NCBI GenBank assembly: GCA_036426205.1
Contig: CM071568.1
Location: forward strand, 47,446,483 to 47,510,482
DNA length: 64,000 nucleotides
Direction of reading: 5' to 3'
DNA from: Ascaphus truei
Taxonomy: Eukaryota > Chordata > Amphibia > Anura > Ascaphidae
Shown here: positions 12,449 through 23,031 of the stretch, in pieces
Position numbering within the stretch: the first letter of the stretch is position 1
How the letters are laid out: every line of letters starts with the position of its first letter
The notes under the pieces: model-generated
Told to the model about the DNA's origin: nothing
What the model saw: the letters and a program-made list of their open reading frames with translations, nothing else
Database searches by the model: none
Translations under genes and position numbers: made by a program

Positions 12449-12690
12449 ATAGGGGCTTACTCGGTAGGCTGTGGTGGCTACCCCATTGAAGTCAATGGGG
12501 CTTTCTGTGCAAAAGCTGTTCTAGCGCTGATGCAGCGCTAACTGAATAAACCTCATAGGGTGGATTCACTATGTTCCGATACAGGATATCAGAGATTGAT
12601 CCCGCATTATCTGCCATTTAAGTCAATGGCAGTTAATATCAGACCTAGCGGCCTGAAACCCCTTATTGTAGCTTAGTGAATCCCTAATTT
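12449..12690. mobile_element. Two adjacent small MITEs
   Basis: The first (about 12449-12556) opens AGGGGCTTACTCGGTAGGC and closes ACTGAATAAACCTCA. The second (about 12557-12689) opens TAGGGTGGATTCACTA and closes TAGTGAATCCCTA. Each also carries an internal palindrome around a GAAGTCAATGG or TAAGTCAATGG word. Harbinger-type origin is a guess from the terminal style. Confidence 0.5.
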
Positions 12691-12939
12691 ATGGCATACA
12701 AGGCATGATTTCCTTCTCCTATGTCTTTCTTACAAGTATACTATATTTAGATACTTCACAGTAGAAACACTTTTAATATTAGACACTCTAAGGTAAAAAT
12801 GAGGGATTGCTAAACGCCCAACATTTTAGACTTAAAAATGGCAGAAAAATAATAATGAGATAGAAAAGTAATCATGCCAAACTCAAACAGCAAATTTGAT
12901 CTTTTCAAAAAAGCAAGATCTACTGTACCAAGAACCTAA

Positions 12940-13330
12940 ATCGTAGCTGTAAAACCAAACCCTAATCCTAGACCTATTATCCACTTGAAACATAATCAGA
13001 ATAAAAATCATAAACAAAGGTGAACATTAAACCCTTAACCTACACACGCCTTATCATAAAACACATATACTGAAACGTACCCAAGAAGTATAACTGTAGC
13101 CCTATCCCAAAACAATAACTAGCCCTACACCAAAACCTAACTCAGCACTAAATCTTCTTATAACCCCATTAGACATCCTAACCCTACCCCCACACATGTT
13201 CCTAACCCTTTTGTAAGTCCTAACTCTAATTCTAACCATTAACTTATTCTAACTTTAACACTATCTCTAACTCTATTTGTAACCCTAATCCTATTTCAAA
13301 CTCTAACCTTAATTATGACCCTAAACCTAC
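12940..13330. repeat. Degenerate telomere-like repeat
   Basis: About 390 bases are rich in variants of CCTAAC, CCCTAA and CTAACC with a loose short period. They resemble the C-strand of the vertebrate telomere repeat but are heavily diverged. Confidence 0.5.
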
Positions 13331-14420
13331 AGCACCTCAAGCCTAGCTCTGACGCCTAGAAGGTGGAGCTAACACACTAGCAGGAGCCAGAAAAAGGAAG
13401 GCAGCACTGCTACAGTACTTCCCACTAGTAGATATCATGGAATTGTGGGGCTGAGAGGGGGGTTTCCCAGCCCAAAATACAAAAAGAACCCGCTTCCCTC
13501 TCCTCCTCCTTTTTGATCTCCTCCATGGGGCTTTTACCATTGGAGCCCTCCCATCCACTACCCTGTGGCTGCCTTTTGCCCAGCAATGAAGGGGTTCAAT
13601 TAGCAGCTTTTTATTCTAACCAGCACAATTACAAAGAGCTTTACTAAGGCGCTGGGGACAGAAGCAGAGAAAAGCCACACGCTTGCCATAAAGAAATGTA
13701 TATTGTTGTGGTTGACAGAATAATACTCCATATTGTAAAATAAAGAAAAAATACCTAAATTTCGAATAGATCTGAGAAGTTACACAAATAACAAGTAAAG
13801 TTAATTTCATAGTAGTTTGGTCATTCCAATTATCCAGGCTTCTGCATATAATTTATAAAAAAAAAATCTAATTATGTCTGAATAGTGTATCACTAGGACT
13901 AGAGTGTGGAAATGTAATTTACATTCTTGATTAAAAAAAACCTTCAAAATATGAAACAAAATATAATGAATCCACTTATTTAGGTGTTCCTGGTTCATTA
14001 TTGTACTTATGATGAGGCTAGAATTTACTACATTTTTTTAATGCAAATATACAGTTTTGAATTAGTTAGAGATTTCCAAACTGTCTATTTTAAAAGCAGG
14101 GTGAAGCAAATGATCATTACTACACATACAAGTAATCAATACAAGCACACAAGTAATATGTATGAAATTAATAATAATAATAAAAAATAAATATTATAAA
14201 TATTACAATTTGATTCCATAATCAAATTAAATAAAAATGCAAAAATGAGTGTTGAACTATATAACTTTTAATTTGGCTATTATTGCCCATTTACACCATC
14301 GAACCTGATTTACTATTTTGCTATGGAGATATGGGTAGCACCTCAAAGAATACTAAACACAGTAGGGTGAAAATGAGTAGTATCTACTTTTGAGCTGCTC
14401 ACTTCTGGCACATGTAGCTA
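13331..14420. other. Intronic sequence
   Basis: A short GC-rich patch at 13330-13580 is followed by AT-rich DNA. No gene was recognised. Confidence 0.4.
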
Positions 14421-14437
14421 ATCTATTTATTAGCATA

Positions 14438-15140
14438 GGTTAACACAGATACCCAGCAAGCTCAAACTCCCCCACCCACCACAAAGTGAATATATATTTA
14501 TGTCAACCAGAGAGCTACTGAGCGTGGCAATTGTATATAACAAGAGACAGGGGGTGCCCAATGCTGCATCCAATTGACAAAACATATAAAGTAAAATACT
14601 TCAATAATAATAATTGGTTATTTAGTTAACCCTTTGGCCAAAGGCGTCATAAGCCTGCATACCAACGTCAAGGTATAACCAAAATAATGCAGGTCCTACA
14701 CTACACTGTGAAACCTTTCCTTTTACCTCTGTGAGAGGGGAAAAAACCATAATGGGTCTTGTTCCTGTAGCAAGTGAAATGACCTTGTAAGTTAAAAGGG
14801 TGAAGGAGGAGGAGTGAGCTCTGGGGGGAGGTGCCACAGCCTCCAAAGAGACATAGGTTAACACAGATACCCAGCAAGCTCAAACTCCCCCACCCACCAC
14901 AAAGTGAATATATATTTATGTCAACCAGAGAGCTACTGAGCGTGGCAATTGTATATAACAAGAGACAGGGGGTGCCCAATGCTGCATCCAATTGACAAAA
15001 CATACCTTGACGTTGGTATGCAGGCTTATGACGCCTTTGGCCAAAGGGTTAACTAAATAACCAATTATTATTATTGAAGTATTTTACTTTATATGTTTTG
15101 TCAATTGGATGCAGCATTGGGCACCCCCTGTCTCTTGTTA
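14438..15140. mobile_element. Foldback element with internal direct duplication
   Basis: The insert is flanked by an exact 14-bp direct repeat, TATTTATTAGCATA, at 14424-14437 and 15141-15154. A block of about 150 bases at 14438-14585 recurs without visible change at 14852-15003. The right end, about 15004-15140, is the reverse complement of 14537-14678. The arm carries AACGTCAAGGTAT, also found in the inverted arms near 47540 and 49265. No coding potential was seen. Confidence 0.75.
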
Positions 15141-15154
15141 TATTTATTAGCATA

Positions 15155-16465
15155 TCTCACAGGAATATCAGATGTGCTCCACAAGGAACATTAAACTGTC
15201 AACCAGGAAGTGGAAGTGGTCTGCTTTTCAAGAAAGCGAGGTGGAGGGAACTTCTATAGGTATTTTCACTGATTCTGGTGCTACATGAAGGGTATGCACA
15301 AAGGTGGCTGCGGTGCAACAGAACAGGGACAAAAATATTCACTGTGACATCTGCCAGAGTGCCAGGCACATACTGAATTAAAATACTTTATTTTACAATA
15401 AATAAAACTCTACAAACTGCAGGATGTTATTCCACTTGATTCCCAAACCACACCAAGGGTTATTGGGTTGACAAGCTTAAGGAACCTTAGGAATGGACTA
15501 TGGTGTTAGACCCCACAGGATCAGAAGTTGAATCCAAACACCCTCTGTTATTCAGAACTACAGCTCTAGCAGTGTGAGCTAAACCTGCTGATGCCAAGTA
15601 CCACTGAATACTTAGGTTTGAGCTTTAATTCTCATTGAGTGCTCATACCTGTACAAAGCACTTTACACTTTTCAGGGATAGAGAAGCATATCTAATAAGT
15701 AGTCTTCTGCCATGAGACACAGACTGGCGTGGCAAGACACCTTACAGTCCATATATTTGAATTGGCTGTAATGTATGCCAGCACTGAAAGCACAACACTG
15801 CTTAGTAAATATAGCCCACTGCTTTATGCTTTATTAGATTAGAAGTACTAACTGAAGTAACAAGTACAGTACACTTTCTTTCTTATACTACTTTCTATCT
15901 GCATCTGTTTTATTTGCTGTGCTACACCTTGTTTTTACTTGTGTGCGTGTGTGTTTCAGAAAACGTGTTTTATTTAATCTTTGTTAGAATATGAAGAGAG
16001 GGAGAGAAAATGCAGTCCTTAAGAGATGCATAATGACCTGGACAAGGTAACTTTTAAAACATATACAATTAAAATGAATCAGGAAATACCTCCAAAGATC
16101 TGCAAAAGAGAGGATACATTAATGTAATACAATGTATCTGTGCTGTATTAACCTAAGTGAGTTAACAAGTTATACATTTATCAAGAGACAGAATGAAGTG
16201 AATAATAAAAGAAAACGTAATTATAAAAAGCAATCTGAGGGTGATTAAACCGAAATATGTATTGGTCCTAGTAGTCAGACCTACTTTTTAGTGGTAACCT
16301 AAGCAAAATGATAAGCAATGAACAAAGCCTGTAAATTTATATTTGCAGAACAAAAGAATCCTGATTTTAGAGCTTGTTTAATAATTCAGATAACAAATTA
16401 AAAATGCATTAAATCACAGGTTGGCTTATTCAGATGTGCAGTTACCCTGAAAGAGACCCTATCCG
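15155..16465. other. Intronic sequence with a small MITE fragment
   Basis: 15781-15825 ends with CTGCTTAGTAAATATAGCCC, in reverse the same as one end of the small element at 55284. Otherwise I see nothing recognisable. Confidence 0.4.
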
Positions 16466-17818
16466 CTTAAATGTGTGGAATGGAACAGGGACAACTCACT
16501 GGTGCAATATTCCTAGATTTTGCAAAGGCTTTTGATACTGTTGATCCTGCTATCCTGCTTAACAAACTACAGTGCTCTGGAATAGGGGAACATGCTTTAA
16601 ATTGGTTACATTCCTACCTATCAGGTAGATCCCAACATGTGTCCATCTCAGGCTTTAACTCCAACCCCATGAATATCACCTGTGGTGTCCCGCAAGGCTC
16701 TGTACTGGGGCCCCTACTCTTCTCAGTGTTCATCAATGATCTTCCCACAGCTTGTAAGGAAGCTTCAATGCACATGTATGCAGATGACACAATCATATAT
16801 GCACACAGCCATAGCCTCTCTGACCTTGAACACATACTTCAATATGACTTTTTGAGACTCGAAAATTGGATTTCCAAAAACAAACTGTTTTTAAACAGTG
16901 ACAAGACTGTAACAATGGTACAGTATTTGGACCAAGACTAAATTTTTAAAGCTTCCAGTGACAGAGCTCAAGATCAGATCCAACGCTAACACCACCCTAA
17001 CTCCTGGTACTAGTTTTAAATACTTGGGCATATGGTTGACTCCCACTTAACATTCGGGATGCACATTGATACCCTGACATCCAAAACCTATGCCAAACTA
17101 GGTGTACTTTAAAGGAACAAATCTTCCCTAAGTCTGCTGGTCAGAAAGCGTATTGCACAGCAGATGCTAATAACAATTATCGACTATGGGGACATAGTAT
17201 ACGGCTCGGCACTCCAAACCCATCTTAGCAAACTTGGCACCCTCTACAGTTCAATATGCCGTTTTGTTCTCCAATGCAACTACAACACACATCACTGCAA
17301 AATGCTCAAAGAACTAGATTAGTCATCACTTGAGTTTAGAGCAAAGTTCATCTTTCCTGTCTTGCCTTCAAATACTTTCTGGGCAAGCTACACATCTATC
17401 TGAACAAGCTCCTCACCCCTACCTAATGCAGCACTTATCATCTGAGATCTGACTCCAAAAGACTGTTCATGGTCCCAAGGCTCAACAAAGAAGCCGGCCG
17501 TTCCTCCTTCTCTTGCCGTGCACCCCAAAACTGGAACAATCTGCCAGAGAGTCTCACAGCTGCCACCAGTCTAAGTTCTTTAAAACTAAAGCTCTCACAT
17601 TTTAATCTTGTCTGTAACTGTTACACACGTCTATCATATATATTATCTTTAACTGTGCATGCAATGTCTTGTAAATAATGTATACCCTGTTCACTTATGT
17701 AACTGTATTTGTAACCATGTATTATTTGTCATCTTAACTCTATGCCCAGGACATACTTGAAAATGAGAGGTGACTCTCAATGGATTACTTTCTGGTAAAA
17801 CTTTTTTATAAATAAATA
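16466..17818 (+). pseudogene. 5'-truncated L2 LINE (RT and 3' end)
   Basis: This is the 3' part of an L2-clade retrotransposon. The frame from 16471 encodes the RT palm: GAIFLDFAKAFDTVD (motif A), PQGSVLGPLLFSVFINDLP (motif B) and MYADDTIIY (motif C). The frame breaks at about 16920. Beyond it, in other frames, are YLGIW, an IDYGDIVYG-like thumb segment, and a 3' UTR ending in AATAAATAAATAG at 17818. The 5' truncation is typical of target-primed reverse transcription. It is a closely related copy of the minus-strand element at 19210-22300. Confidence 0.9.
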
Positions 17819-18002
17819 GATACATAGGTACAGAGAAGGGATTTCATTTCCCCTGTAAAATCTATATAAACAAGATTGCACAGATCTGGTCTAATAAGAT
17901 GAAAATGTATAACATCCAGATAGTACCAAGAATATTCTTCTATAAATATTAATAGTGCTTGCTTGTCGAACCACAGTTATAACTATGTAATCCCTAGAGC
18001 AG

Positions 18003-18420
18003 CAGAGGTGTTACCCGTACATCGTACCTGGGAACAATGGTCTTACCCGGTATCTCGTATATGAAATCGGTGTGGAGCCGCTTATGCTCCCTGTAACTGG
18101 CCAAGCGCTCAATCAGCAGGCACTGTTAAAGGATCTGTACTGTCCGTGTGCATCGCTCCAATCACAAAAATGCCAAAGTGAAAAAAATGGAGAGTTCATG
18201 GGACCGCAACCCCGTAGAAATAGAGGAGCCGACCAGGTATAACAAAATGTAAACTATTTATTGGTTACATACTAAAAAACACAAAAACAAAATACAAAAA
18301 AAGACAGGGAATCTCCTCCCACGCGTTTCACACCAAATAGGTGCTTTTTTAAGTAGTACCTCTCCAGGTCCAGAAGTGTAGATCATTTAAACATTAATTT
18401 CTCTATACAAATTGGGAGAT
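18003..18420 (-). mobile_element. Penelope-like terminal arm with degenerate hammerhead core
   Basis: On the minus strand, 18353-18320 reads a mutated core (CTTAAAA), an A-rich bulge, stem GCACC/GGTGT, then GAAACGCGTG. This is the layout of the hammerhead-like cores at 42959 and 30894. It lies directly upstream of a plus-strand Penelope RT fragment, in the opposite orientation. Confidence 0.5.
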
Positions 18421-18670
18421 TTGGCCAATTTGTCATACTACTTGTTACCAGTTGCTCGAACTGGATCCTACATTGGGATATTTTACTGAAATAAAAGATG
18501 TGGTTTATATGAGACTTTCGAGTGGTAGATTTCAGAAACAATTTCTAACTTTTGGATTAATAATCATTCATGTAGGCCTTTTATAAACATTTTACCTAAA
18601 ATCCACAAAAATGTATATAATCCACCAGATAGACATGTTATATTGGACAGTAACTCAATATTAACAATAC
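18421..18670 (+). pseudogene. Penelope-like RT fragment (N-terminal half)
   Basis: A plus-strand frame contains INILPKIHKNVYNPPDRHVI. This matches the LPKIHK...PPGRPI signature of Penelope-like reverse transcriptases, which lies before motif A. The rest of the RT and the GIY-YIG domain are missing. This is the half of the protein that the copy at 32330-33956 lacks. Confidence 0.65.
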
Positions 18671-18744
18671 AATAAGACCACACCATTCACCATAATTAAG
18701 TTAAGTAATTTATAAGATACAGGTGCATATAGGGGAAGCGCATA

Positions 18745-18842
18745 ACCATTTAATAAACAGAGGTAAGTGATCCAAGAATCACTAGATAGCCCCTATTGTC
18801 TGCACTCTATTGTATCAGCAAAATAGTCAGACTGCATTGTCC
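18745..18842 (+). repeat. Inverted-arm fragment, partner at 22849-22945
   Basis: About 85 bases from TTTAATAAACAGAG through GTATCAGCAAAATAGTC match the reverse complement of 22860-22945 with few differences. This copy stops before the hammerhead-like core that follows in the partner. Confidence 0.7.
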
Positions 18843-19209
18843 TCAGATACAAATATCTCACCATGAAAAGGCACAGACTAGTTTCAATATATGCTCCCAC
18901 AACTAAGGGTAAAAAGGTACTATTAAAAGCCACCTAATGGGCAAAAAATAACACAATTTTATTGTACAGTATAAAACTACGACGAAAAACAGTGAAAATA
19001 TATACAGTGCATGACGTTAAAAATTCCCAATAATGAGTAGGTGGGCAATAACCATGTAATAAATGATTGCCATCAATATGAATCAACATTAATACGTATA
19101 CATGGCAAATAATTGCAGCCCATGATCGTCTTGATCTGCAAGTGCAGAATAGTGGAAATATACTAATGACTGCATATATCAAGTTATGAGTAGCAATATA
19201 TATAGTGGG
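18843..19209. other. Unclassified sequence abutting the broken L2 end
   Basis: AT-rich DNA with no recognised motif. It joins the L2 coding sequence abruptly near 19210. Confidence 0.3.
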
Positions 19210-21345
19210 AGTCAAACCATATGCCCAGGTATTTAAAACTAGTAACAGGAGTTAGGGTGGTGTTAGCGTTGGTTCTGATCTGGAGTTCAGTCACTGGAAG
19301 CTTTAAAAATGTAGTCTTGGTCCCAAATACCATTGTTACAGTCTTGTCAGTGTTTAAAAACAGTTTGTTTTGGGAAATCCAGTTTTCGAGTTTCAAAAAG
19401 TCAGACTGAAGTATGTGTTCAAGGTCAGAGAGGCTATGGCTGTGTGCGTGCATACTGTATAGGATTGTGTCATCTGCATACATGTGTATTGAGGCTTCCT
19501 TACAAGCTGTGGGAAGATCATTGATGAACACCGAGAAGAGTAGGGGCCCCAGAACAGAGCCTTGCGGGACACCACAGGTGATATCCAGTGGGTTGGATTT
19601 AGAGCCTGAGATGGACACATGTTGGGATCTACCCGATAGGTAGGACTGAAACCAGTTTAAAGCATGCTTCCCTATTCCAGAGCTCTGGAGTTTGTTAAGC
19701 AGGATAGCATGATCAACAGCATCAAAAGCCTTTGCAAAATCTAGGAATATTGCACCAGTGAGTTGACCCCGTTCCATTCCACACTGGATTTCATTGCAAA
19801 CTTTTAGCAGGGTAGTTACGGTATAGTGTTTGGGGTGAAAGCCTGATTGGAATTGGCTAGGGAAATTTGTCTTGTTATAGTAATCGCTTAATTGGGAGTG
19901 GACACATTTTTCCTTGACTTTGGATAGGATTGGGAGAAGGGAGATTGGCCTGTAGTTTGAGACAGTGTTTATTTCCCCACTTTTGAAGATTGGGACAACT
20001 CTGGCAGTTTTCCAGGTCTTAGGGATATGGCCTGCAGACAAGATAGAGTTGACTATGGAAGCAATTGGTTTGGCAATTGTTGGGGCACCAAGTCTTAGGA
20101 ACCTAGATTGTAGTAGGTCAGGTCCACATTGGCTGCTTAGTTTTAATTTGAGGAGCACTTGTGTAATCTCCTCTTCGGATACTGGGCCAAATTGAAAATT
20201 GTGGGCAGTGTTGGGAGGGGGTGGGGCTATATGGGTACTCCCAGGATGAGATTCAGGTTTGTGGTTTGGGTTGTGTTTCGCTAATAAGTTAGTAGCACAC
20301 CCCACAAAGTAATCATTGAATGCATTTGCAATGTCGGTGGGGTTTGTCAGAGTAATATCCCCCTTAGTAATGTTACATGGCTGTTGATGGTTAGAAGGCT
20401 GGCATATGTTGTTGATAACCTTCCAGAAGTTAGCTGGGTTTGATGTATTCTGGAGGAGATTGTCGGAGTAATATTGTGCTTTTGCATGCCTTGTTTGCCT
20501 TGTGCACATGTTCCACAGCCATCTGTAGTGATTGAGATCCTTGGTAGTGCCAGTTACTTTGTAGCTTTTCCACAAGGCATCCCTGAACTGGTAGAGTGCT
20601 ATAAGGTCAGGTGTAACCCATGGAAGGTGGGCACCCCGTACCCTTATTTTGCGTAGTGGAGCATGGGTATCACAGAGTTTTAAGAATTCTGATTGGAAAT
20701 AGTCGAGCGCAGAATCAGGGTCGGGAATTAAATAGATTCTGTGCCAAGGGCAGTTGGTAAGGTCATCCAGAAACTGTTGTGGGTTAAAGTTTCTAAATTT
20801 TCTAGTGAGGAGAACTTTAGGGCTTGATTGGGGTGGTTTAATTTTCCTTGCACAGTACACTATTGCATGGTCACTGAAAATGTCAGGAAGGATGCCAGAG
20901 GATTGGATTCTGCTGGGATTTGAGGAGAGAATCCAGTCAAGCAAGGAATGGTTGTGCGATTTCAGGTTTGTCCATGTGGGTTGGGAAATGAGTTGCGATA
21001 GGTTAAGCGATTTGATTTGTATCTGGATTTTGTGGTTTTTAGGGTCAAGCCAATTGAAGTTAAAATCCCCAAGAACAAGCAGCTCACTCTTCTCATTCAG
21101 AGAGGAAATGGAACCAACAAACTGGGTGATATCAGTCAGGGATTGTAGAGGGGCTTTAGGGCGCGGTAGATGCCAGCAAGCAAGATGGGCTTAGAAAAGG
21201 GAAGGCAGATTTTGCCAACTAGAATTTCAAAAGAGGGTGGGCTTGGTCGGCAATTTAACAGTGTAAATTGTAATGTGTCTGCAATATAAAATAACACCCC
21301 TCCTCCTCTCTTTGACCTATCTCTCCTAAAAATGGATTATCCCTG
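19210..21345 (-). pseudogene. L2 ORF continued: endonuclease C-terminus and reverse transcriptase
   Basis: After the stop near 21337 the endonuclease continues, with one further frameshift around 21170. It carries LLVLGDFNFNW (about 21085) and then SDHAIVYC (about 20865-20842), the conserved GDFN and SDH motifs. A long open frame from 20944 encodes the RT: VVPIFKSG, NYRPISLLPI, GAIFLDFAKAFDAVDH (motif A), PQGSVLGPLLFSVFINDLP (motif B), MYADDTILY (motif C with YADD) and finally FKYLGIW. About 19210 the sequence becomes unrelated. Only one stop and one frameshift were noticed over more than 2.5 kb, so this copy is fairly young. Confidence 0.85.
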
Positions 21346-21846
21346 AATGGCAATATGTGCATCAGGGGTTTTAGGGGTTAGCCATGTTTCTGTAAGAATG
21401 ATGGCTTTTGGTTTATGCATAAGGCACCATGCTCTTAGTTCATCCAGTTTGGGCAGCAGACTCCGGATATTCATATGGGCGACAGATAGCCCTTTTTGGA
21501 ATTTGAAGGGGATATTCTCAGGGTTATGGGACAGAGTTGTAATGAGAGGGCCTGGGTTAGGTTCAATATCATCTGCTAAAGAGAGTAATAGTATGAGTAG
21601 AAATTTGAGTAGTTGTTTGCAAGTTGTTACTTTATGATGTTTGCCATTTGAGTGTGCGGTGGTTGGTGTGCTGGTTTTCAGGGTTCTCCACCAACATTCA
21701 GTAGATAGTGCAAGGCTTTTGAGTAATCCAGGGTGTATGGTGATGTTGGGCGTGGTCCAGGAGGGGGGAGTTTGTAGTGGATAGAGAGAGTAACATTTCA
21801 ATGAGGCCACAAGAAAGAACAAAGTGGAGGTTAAAAGCAGGTTCAT
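21337..21846 (-). CDS. L2 ORF, N-terminal segment: signal-like leader, 2A peptide, start of endonuclease
   Basis: The frame starts at 21846 with a hydrophobic, signal-peptide-like N-terminus (MNLLLTSTLFFLVASL). A second hydrophobic run (LLKFLLILLLSL, residues 79-90) leads into DDIEPNPGP (residues 92-100, 21573-21547). That is an exact match to the D-x-E-x-N-P-G-P consensus of 2A ribosome-skipping peptides. In such peptides the bond between the last Gly (99) and Pro (100) is not made, which would release a 99-residue leader. The endonuclease begins after it: HMNIRSLLPKLDELRA, then ILTETWLT with the catalytic Glu. A stop ends the frame at about 21337. 2A peptides are known from APE-type LINEs. 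Activity here is inferred. Confidence 0.85.
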   Translation of the reverse strand: MNLLLTSTLFFLVASLKCYSLYPLQTPPSWTTPNITIHPGLLKSLALSTECWWRTLKTSTPTTAHSNGKHHKVTTCKQLLKFLLILLLSLADDIEPNPGPLITTLSHNPENIPFKFQKGLSVAHMNIRSLLPKLDELRAWCLMHKPKAIILTETWLTPKTPDAHIAIQG

Positions 21847-22387
21847 TATGCCAGAGCTAGGTAATGCTGTTTTGAGCCAAGTGTGTGCCGACTAAACAGC
21901 AGGGGTGTGCCTTTACCTTGTCAAATATTTTTTCTGAATTGCAATGCTTAAGTCTATGCAGTGGGCTGAGTTAGTAGTAGTGCAGGAGGTAGTTGTGTGT
22001 AGTCAGTGTTGGGAGAGGCTGTAGTGAAATAAGTTTTAAAGGGGTGGGGGGTTAAATTGTGCAGGCAGACAAGCATGGGATCATAGTGTGGTCATATATG
22101 CTCACCGTTTGTTGCCTTGAGTAGTAGAGTTAGTAGAAAGATGCAGTCCCAAGTCACCTCTAGTTAAACTATAGTCTAACTATATATTCTCACTTAAAAA
22201 GCTCACTTTAAAAATGCCTCACTATATAATGCCAATGCAGTCCCTGCAAATGCAGGGGGGGTATTGTTTTTATACAGCTAAAGCAGTCACATGACCTTCC
22301 CACTCCCCAATAAATCAGCATGTTCCAGTTGGTCAATTAGCAGCACACAGTTAAAAAAAAAAAAAAAAAAACCTTTTGATATTCAGA

Positions 22388-22530
22388 CATACCAAAATAT
22401 CATTACTACAGGCCAGTGGGTAATTCTTTTAAAACAGGACTTGCAGATCAGGGACATACCAAAATATCATTACTACTGTACAGGCCAGTGGGTAATTCTT
22501 TTAAAACAGGACTTGCAGATCAGGGACAAA
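22388..22530. repeat. Tandem duplication of about 67-71 bases
   Basis: Two copies of a unit running from ACATACCAAAATATCATTAC to ACTTGCAGATCAGGG, just after a poly-A run at 22351-22370. The second copy has a 5-base insertion (TGTAC). Confidence 0.9.
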
Positions 22531-22689
22531 GTTGGCATCCGCCAAGCAACTAGTGTTCCATAAAATTTCAGCTGTTGTGCCAACTCCCCATCTATCTTGG
22601 TGTGCACCACAGTGGGATGAAGTTGTAGCCCTCTATCTAGAGGCTTACTGTGTGTCACCACAATAACCAGATTGGTGTAAAGATTATAA

Positions 22690-22945
22690 GTAATCTAAGT
22701 GTATATGTGGGGAAGGAATACAGCAGCTCAAACGCCATACAACTAGTTCCGTCGCAGGGTGGATGATCAGATCTACTCTCTCCAAGACGTCAACGTGGTG
22801 ACATCACGGCCTGACGTACATTTCACACAGCGGGTACGTACTTCTTCAGGGGAGGAGGAGTCCGACTATTTTGCTGATACAATAGAGTGCAGACAATATG
22901 GGTTATCTAGTGATTCTTGGATCACTCTCTCTGTTTATTAAACAA
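22690..22945 (-). mobile_element. Penelope-like arm with hammerhead-like core
   Basis: On the minus strand 22849-22843 reads CTGAAGA, a full match to the hammerhead CTGANGA box, followed by an extra A, a weak stem and GAAA at 22824-22821. The upstream part is the inverted partner of 18745-18842. Confidence 0.55.
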
Positions 22946-23031
22946 TAACTCTGTATACAGATGTAGCAGGCATTATTGCACCCACTGGCACATTAGCCAT
23001 GCCCCCTTTTTACAAGTGGCTAATGCATTTA

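Larger units (their letters stand above)
19210..22300 (-). mobile_element. L2-clade LINE, 5' portion retained, 3' end lost
   Basis: On the minus strand the element runs from a putative 5' UTR (about 22300-21847) through a leader, a 2A peptide, an AP endonuclease and a reverse transcriptase, and stops at about 19210 inside the C-terminal part of the RT. The usual 3' UTR and AATAAATAAATAG tail, present in the sister copies at 16466 and 62571, are missing. Losing the 3' end and keeping the 5' end is the reverse of the normal LINE pattern, so later deletion or recombination is likely. Confidence 0.85.

Noticed and set aside
16471..16941. Host gene with an RT domain
   Set aside because: It is a frame-shifted L2 copy with a normal L2 3' tail.
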